From NCBI RefSeq assembly GCF_016863635.1, contig NZ_BOPG01000006.1:124001-188000 (forward strand): a stretch of DNA of 64,000 nucleotides, in the 5' to 3' direction. Below, in pieces: positions 60,290 through 64,000 of this stretch (positions are counted from its first letter, which is position 1; each line of letters opens with the position of its first letter). This DNA comes from Virgisporangium aurantiacum. Lineage in GTDB: Bacteria > Actinomycetota > Actinomycetes > Mycobacteriales > Micromonosporaceae. The position numbers were made by a program, and so were the translations under genes. The notes beneath the pieces are model-generated. The model ran no database searches. It saw only the letters and a program-made list of their open reading frames with translations, and was not told the origin of the DNA.

Positions 60290-61411
60290 GTGGTCGAGGG
60301 TTTCACGCACGAGCGGTTCGCGCGGGTGCGGGCCGCGTTCGAGCACAGTTTCACGAGCGGTGCCGACGTCGGTGCGTCGTTCTGTGTGACCGTCGACGGC
60401 GAGACGGTCGTGGACCTGTGGGGCGGTTTCGCCGACGCCGACCGCACGCGGCCGTGGGAGCGCGACACGATCGTCAACGTCTACTCGTCCACCAAGACCA
60501 TGACGGCGCTCACCGCCCTGTTGCTGGCCGACCGTGGCGACCTCGACTTCGACGCGCCGGTGGCCCGGTACTGGCCCGAGTTCGCGGCCAACGGCAAGGA
60601 CGCCGTGAAGGTCAGCCACCTGATGAGCCACTCGTCGGGGCTGGCCGCCTGGTCGGCGCCGATCGAGGCGACCGACCTGTACGACTGGGACAAGGTCACC
60701 GCCCTCCTGGCCGCGCAGGCGCCGGACTGGGAACCGGGCACGGCGTCGGGCTACCACGTGCTGACGCAGGGGTACCTGATCGGCGAGGTCGTCCGCCGCA
60801 TCACCGGCCGCTCGCTGGGCACGGTGTTCCGCGAGGAAATCGCCGACCCGATGAGCGCCGACTTCCACATCGGCCTCCCCGAGTCCGAGGACGCCCGCGT
60901 GGCCGACCTGATTCCCCCACCGGACCACCCACCCGACGGATCTGCGCAGACGCGGTTACAGCAAAACGCGTCAAATAATCCCTTGGTGAATGTGGCCGCA
61001 ACCCGGACCCGGGCCTGGCGCGGCGCGGAGATCCCCGCTGCCGGTGGAACCGGAAATGCCCGCTCGATGGCCGAGATTCACGCCATTCTCGCCAATGGCG
61101 GGGTTGCCGATGGCCGCCGATTCATGTCCGGGGCGGGGTGCCGCCGGGCGCTGGAACCGCAGGTGGACGGGCGGGACCTGGTTCTCGACATGAACCTGCG
61201 GTTCGGGTTGGGTTTCGCCGTCTCGGACGGAATCATGCCCAATCCCAACACCATGTATTGGGGCGGGCTGGGCGGATCGCTGGTAATAATCGATTTGGAC
61301 GCGAGAACGACGATCGCCTATGCGATGAACCGGATGGGCGGGGCCACTACGGGAGACCTGCGCGGGTTCGCGATGGCGATGGCGGTATGGAAGGCGCAGG
61401 GCCTGCTCTAG
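60290..61411 (+). CDS. Beta-lactamase-fold serine hydrolase (EstB-like)
   Basis: 373 residues. Catalytic SSTK (SxxK, VNVYSSTKTMTALTA) near 68, Tyr in SGYHVLTQGYL (YxN-like, here YHV) near 165, and GGLGGS near the C terminus in the place of the KTG triad. Layout of class C/EstB-type esterases. No signal peptide, so a cytosolic esterase is likelier than a beta-lactamase. GTG start. Confidence 0.85.
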   Translation: MVEGFTHERFARVRAAFEHSFTSGADVGASFCVTVDGETVVDLWGGFADADRTRPWERDTIVNVYSSTKTMTALTALLLADRGDLDFDAPVARYWPEFAANGKDAVKVSHLMSHSSGLAAWSAPIEATDLYDWDKVTALLAAQAPDWEPGTASGYHVLTQGYLIGEVVRRITGRSLGTVFREEIADPMSADFHIGLPESEDARVADLIPPPDHPPDGSAQTRLQQNASNNPLVNVAATRTRAWRGAEIPAAGGTGNARSMAEIHAILANGGVADGRRFMSGAGCRRALEPQVDGRDLVLDMNLRFGLGFAVSDGIMPNPNTMYWGGLGGSLVIIDLDARTTIAYAMNRMGGATTGDLRGFAMAMAVWKAQGLL

Positions 61412-61459
61412 CTTATGTACACTGGCGCCGCTCGATTTCTTGACGGGACAGGAGCGGAC

Positions 61460-62122
61460 ATGCCGGCGTGGTCCAGGATGCCGTTCGACGAGGCCGACGC
61501 CGCGCTGGATCTGAGCGAACTCGAGTTCGACGTCGACTTCGACACGGCGTACGTCAACACCGGCTCCGTCCACGTCGGCGGCGACTGGAGCGGCGGCGAC
61601 CTGTTCCGCCGGTGCGGGCTCGACCCGGACGGCCGCTACCTCGGCGAACTCACCGCGTTCGTGATCGACGGCGACCTCACCGTCGACGGCACCCTGGACC
61701 TCGATGCGGGCGCCAAGGAAAGCTTCGCGTTGATCGTGACCGGCACCCTGCGAGCCCAGGTCCTCACCCTCGACGCGACGATGCTGTTCGTCGTCAACGG
61801 CGCCCAGGTGTCCCGCCTGATCGACTTCACGACCACCGACGGAACACTGTCGATCGCCGGAACCACCGACTGCCCCCTGCTCATCTGCGACGAGGGCGAC
61901 CTGAACCTGCACAGCACCGGCTACATCGTGTGCCGCGTCCACGAAAGCCGGTTCGACGGCGGAGGCCCCGCCCCCGAGCCGACGATCACCTTGAGCCGGG
62001 CCGAGGTGCCGGCACTTCTGCTCGACGGCCTGTACGACGAGAACCGTTGGGTGGACGCGGAGCGGGCGGTGAGCTGGGCACGAGCGGGGCGACCGCTGCT
62101 GCGACCAGTCATCGGCACATAG
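61460..62122 (+). CDS. Beta-strand-rich hypothetical protein (polymer-forming-like)
   Basis: 220 residues from ATG 61460 (GGAGCGGAC upstream). Repeating short strands (LTAFVIDGDLTVDGTLDLDA; FALIVTGTLRAQVLTLDATM; LFVVNGAQVSRLIDF) resemble the right-handed beta solenoid of bactofilin-like or polymer-forming proteins, though no family signature was recognised. Acidic, soluble, with no signal peptide. Unknown role. Confidence 0.72.
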   Translation: MPAWSRMPFDEADAALDLSELEFDVDFDTAYVNTGSVHVGGDWSGGDLFRRCGLDPDGRYLGELTAFVIDGDLTVDGTLDLDAGAKESFALIVTGTLRAQVLTLDATMLFVVNGAQVSRLIDFTTTDGTLSIAGTTDCPLLICDEGDLNLHSTGYIVCRVHESRFDGGGPAPEPTITLSRAEVPALLLDGLYDENRWVDAERAVSWARAGRPLLRPVIGT

Positions 62123-62180
62123 CGACTTGTCACACCCGTCGGCTGCGCTGCCAATCCTTCCCGATACGCCGACCTCACGC

Positions 62181-62974
62181 CTATGCGACCCACGCCGCCC
62201 GCGACGGATCCCATCGCCCGACCGCCGTCCCCGCCAACACCGGGTCGAGAATCGTTTCACCAGAGCCAACGCTGCTGGGTGTCGACCCAGCTCTCCCAAG
62301 TGGGGCACCTCGGTGGCCTTCGCCTCGTATCCGGCTGGCCATAAGGGACCTGGTGCGACGAACTCCAGCGGTGGTCCGACACCGCGGCGCCCGGTCTCCG
62401 ACAGCAGCGCACGCCGCAGTTCAGAGGCCGCTGGCCGCTGAGTTCGCGCGATCAGCACCACGAGCGGGTATGCCCGATAGTCCACCCGGAGCAGACCGGG
62501 AATCTCCACCGCTACCAAGGGTGGTACAGCTTCCGGCGAAACGGTCATCGATTGCCCAGCGACCAGGTCGACCGAGAAAGCCGCGAATGGCCGCCCGCCA
62601 AGCCCGGCCACCACGGCAAACCGTCGGCCCTTACCGCCCACAAGCGGAGCCGCCGGCCCGATCTCGAACACGAAGAAGTCACCGACGTTGCACCTGGCAG
62701 CAGCACGAAAAGCCTGTTCCGCCTCGTCGAGATCCACAGCGGACTGCCAAGACAGGTCAATGTCCTTGCTATGTCGCGCAACGTCCAACCTGGCTAGCAG
62801 CGCGGCGGCGCCCTTGAGCACCCAACGATCTGCGTCTGGCGCGCTGAATATCCGAGCCAACAGCCGGTCGCAGGCGAACTGGCGATGCAATTCGGTCACC
62901 GTGAACGGAGATGAGGCAGCCAGGTTCTTCAGCCGGTTCGTCAGGGCCGCCCCGCAACGCCGCGGGCGATCCAT
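62181..62974 (-). pseudogene. Decayed AbiEii-type nucleotidyltransferase toxin
   Basis: The first half is intact (ATG 62974; LTNRLKNLAASSPFTVTELH; DRWVLKGAAALLARLD, the GS-like region; DIDLSW). An in-frame deletion appears to join YRAYPLV to VLIARTQR, losing about 25-30 residues found in relatives (DHVADK...RYRDLVD). Near 62258 the minus strand reads TTCTCGACCC where family members need one more base; adding it restores LDPVLAGTAVG ending at TAG 62181. Read as is, the frame runs on into unrelated sequence. Confidence 0.75.
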
Positions 62975-62989
62975 ACGGAAATGATTCCT

Positions 62990-63085
62990 TCACTCGACAT
63001 CACCCAGCAGTTGGTCAGCGAGCACCGTGCCATCGCTCACGTGGTACCGCCGCGCAAGTGGCGCCACCGACTTGGCGAGCCGTCG
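62990..63085 (-). pseudogene. Remnant coding fragment upstream of the AbiEii pseudogene
   Basis: A 31-codon stretch between in-frame TAG (63086) and TGA (62990) reads AKSVAPLARRYHVSDGTVL then ADQLLGDVE. Composition and helix-turn-helix-like content fit the tail of a small regulator or antitoxin that once preceded the toxin. Too short to assign; may be chance. Confidence 0.3.
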
Positions 63086-63099
63086 CTACCTCGTCACCT

Positions 63100-63122
63100 G
63101 GACGGTTGGACGGTTGGACGGT
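63100..63122. repeat. Short tandem repeat, 8-bp unit
   Basis: GGACGGTT repeats nearly three times in tandem (the third copy ends GGACGGT). It lies in the decayed region between the AbiEii pseudogene and the AbiEi-like gene, consistent with local slippage or a rearrangement scar. Confidence 0.6.
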
Positions 63123-63193
63123 GTCAAATTCGCAGCCAAGCAACTGAATCAGTAACCAATGCCCCTGTTTGACACTTCGGAGAGGTGGTGTCA
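63121..63193. promoter_or_regulatory. GTGTCA/TGACAC half-sites upstream of AbiEi-like gene
   Basis: GTGTCA occurs at 63121-63126 and 63188-63193, and TGACAC at 63170-63175. GTGTCAAA/TTTGACAC forms an 8-bp inverted repeat across 39 bases. AbiEi antitoxins repress their own operon by binding inverted repeats upstream, so these are candidate operators. Confidence 0.4.
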
Positions 63194-63236
63194 CTCTTAC
63201 AGAGCAGTAACTGATCCGGATACAAAGGCGTGCATA

Positions 63237-64000
63237 ATGACACGGACGATCCCGCCTTCGATGGCCGGAATTCTTGAGGAGTTGGAACTCGAACAGCCCA
63301 TGCTGGTCACTAGTGAGCAGCTTGGGCAACTCGTCGAGCGTTACGGCCTGCATACACCCACCCGGATCGTCGCCGCGCGGCTGCGTGAGCGAGGCTGGCT
63401 GCTGCCCACCGGACAGCGCGGTGTCTGGGAGTTCGCGCCGGCTGCCGTGGCTGGCGCCTACTCGCGCAACGACCCAGTCACGCCCCTACGGGCGTTCCTC
63501 GCCCAGAAGCCGGCTGCGCGCTGCGCGCTGACTTTCCAGGCCGCAGCCTGGGCGCACGGCATCGCCGACCGTGCACCGACCCACATCGAGGTTGCCGCAG
63601 CCACGCCTGAGCTCGCCCGTCAGCTGCCCGCCAGCATCGCCGCATCCGTGTTCGATCCCCGCCTCGATTTCCAGCACCTGCGCGGTGTGCCCGTACTCGC
63701 CCCAGAGAGCCTGCTTGTGCATATGACGGCGCGTCCCCGCGCGGTCCGCTCCTGGACGAGCACGCTCGAGTGGCTCCCGGACCTTGCCGCCGAGCTGTCC
63801 TGGGAGCAGCTGTCCCGCGAGCTCGCCGACCGATCTGCTGCAATCCGCGCCCGCACGGGTTACCTGATCCAGGGAATGCGGCCCGATCTAGCCGGCGCAG
63901 TCCGAGAGCTCGGCCCGCCGCACGGCAAGACCTGGTTCGGCCCGCGCGCGCCTCTACGCCGCCACGACAACGCCTGGCAGGTCGCCGACACGAGCCTCCC
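63237..64000 (+). CDS. AbiEi-type antitoxin, C-terminal end missing
   Basis: At least 254 residues, open at the right edge. ATG 63237 follows an AT-rich leader (CATA). N-terminal winged helix (TSEQLGQLVERYGLHTPTRI, VAARLRERGWLLPTGQRGVW), then the central part PLRAFLAQKPAARCALTFQA and ASVFDPRLDFQHLRGVPVL of type IV AbiEi antitoxins. In the AbiE system AbiEi and an NTP-transferase toxin AbiEii form an operon; a toxin gene would lie just beyond the window. The pseudogene at 62181-62974 is a different, non-coupled copy. Confidence 0.8.
   Translation, partial: MTRTIPPSMAGILEELELEQPMLVTSEQLGQLVERYGLHTPTRIVAARLRERGWLLPTGQRGVWEFAPAAVAGAYSRNDPVTPLRAFLAQKPAARCALTFQAAAWAHGIADRAPTHIEVAAATPELARQLPASIAASVFDPRLDFQHLRGVPVLAPESLLVHMTARPRAVRSWTSTLEWLPDLAAELSWEQLSRELADRSAAIRARTGYLIQGMRPDLAGAVRELGPPHGKTWFGPRAPLRRHDNAWQVADTSL

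Noticed and set aside
62181..62974. Long minus-strand frame running from the AbiEii-like start to about 60971
   Set aside because: Past the frameshift it is antisense to the beta-solenoid protein and serine hydrolase genes and has no coding character, so I called the toxin a pseudogene.

Overview
The window is about 70% G+C with dense, often overlapping genes, many GTG starts and a strongly actinobacterial gene set: two WhiB proteins, SigR/RsrA, a PdtaS-type kinase, the fused 2-oxoglutarate enzyme Kgd, nickel superoxide dismutase, and XRE/DUF5753 with DUF397 genes. Gene content and style fit a filamentous member of the Actinomycetota, most likely Micromonosporaceae (inference). No rRNA, tRNA, CRISPR array or insertion sequence was seen.

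Layout. 0-4 kb: a truncated membrane protein and a large secreted subtilisin-like protease. 3.8-6.1 kb: two DUF397 genes and an XRE/DUF5753 regulator around a 0.85 kb palindrome-rich non-coding stretch. 6-18 kb: a lipoprotein solute-binding protein, a c-di-AMP (ydaO-type) riboswitch in front of an NlpC/P60 hydrolase, a trans-aconitate methyltransferase-like gene, an Hsp70-like fusion, a group 2 sigma factor, an SDR and prolyl oligopeptidase pair, a secreted 5'-nucleotidase and a GNAT. 18-20.4 kb: an ABC-2 exporter. 20.4-25.6 kb: the most unusual block, a four-gene operon whose centrepiece is a 1,126-residue membrane protein joining a PqqD-like domain, an M50 protease, cyclic-nucleotide-binding-like domains and a FecR-like extracytoplasmic part. 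It lies upstream of a CxxC protein, a protein with a NHLP-like leader, SGASFG repeats and calcium-binding-like repeats, and an acidic protein. 25.8-27.5 kb: an acyltransferase pair that looks like OlsB/OlsA (ornithine lipid). 27.5-37.2 kb: DUF3052, an ABC exporter, Kgd, small proteins, a lipoprotein hydrolase, an alcohol dehydrogenase-like protein and malic enzyme. 37.3-38.1 kb: divergent sodX and sodN.

39-54 kb resembles the Mycobacterium tuberculosis Rv3219-Rv3228 neighbourhood (whiB1, pdtaS, biotinylated protein, rshA, sigH, SRAP, aroA, rsgA; numbering from memory). A sulfate-assimilation operon (sirA, a 53-residue zinc-ribbon protein, cysH, cbiX; every junction a start/stop overlap) sits between whiB1 and pdtaS. 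That operon has a previously unlisted 26-residue leader peptide of the RRHVD...S..C type, a hairpin after it and a sigma-70-like promoter in front of it. rsgA appears to start at a CTG that overlaps the aroA stop. 54.2-62 kb: DUF2087, hisN, a DMT-like transporter and several small or secreted proteins. 62.1-64 kb: a decayed AbiEii toxin gene, followed by an AbiEi-type antitoxin gene that runs off the right edge.

Four themes tie the window together: redox and nickel/iron chemistry (SodN, WhiB, SigR/RsrA, siroheme enzymes), cell-envelope work (NlpC/P60, secreted protease, exporters, possible ornithine lipid), central carbon (Kgd, malic enzyme, aroA, hisN), and small palindromic intergenic elements that recur at several places.
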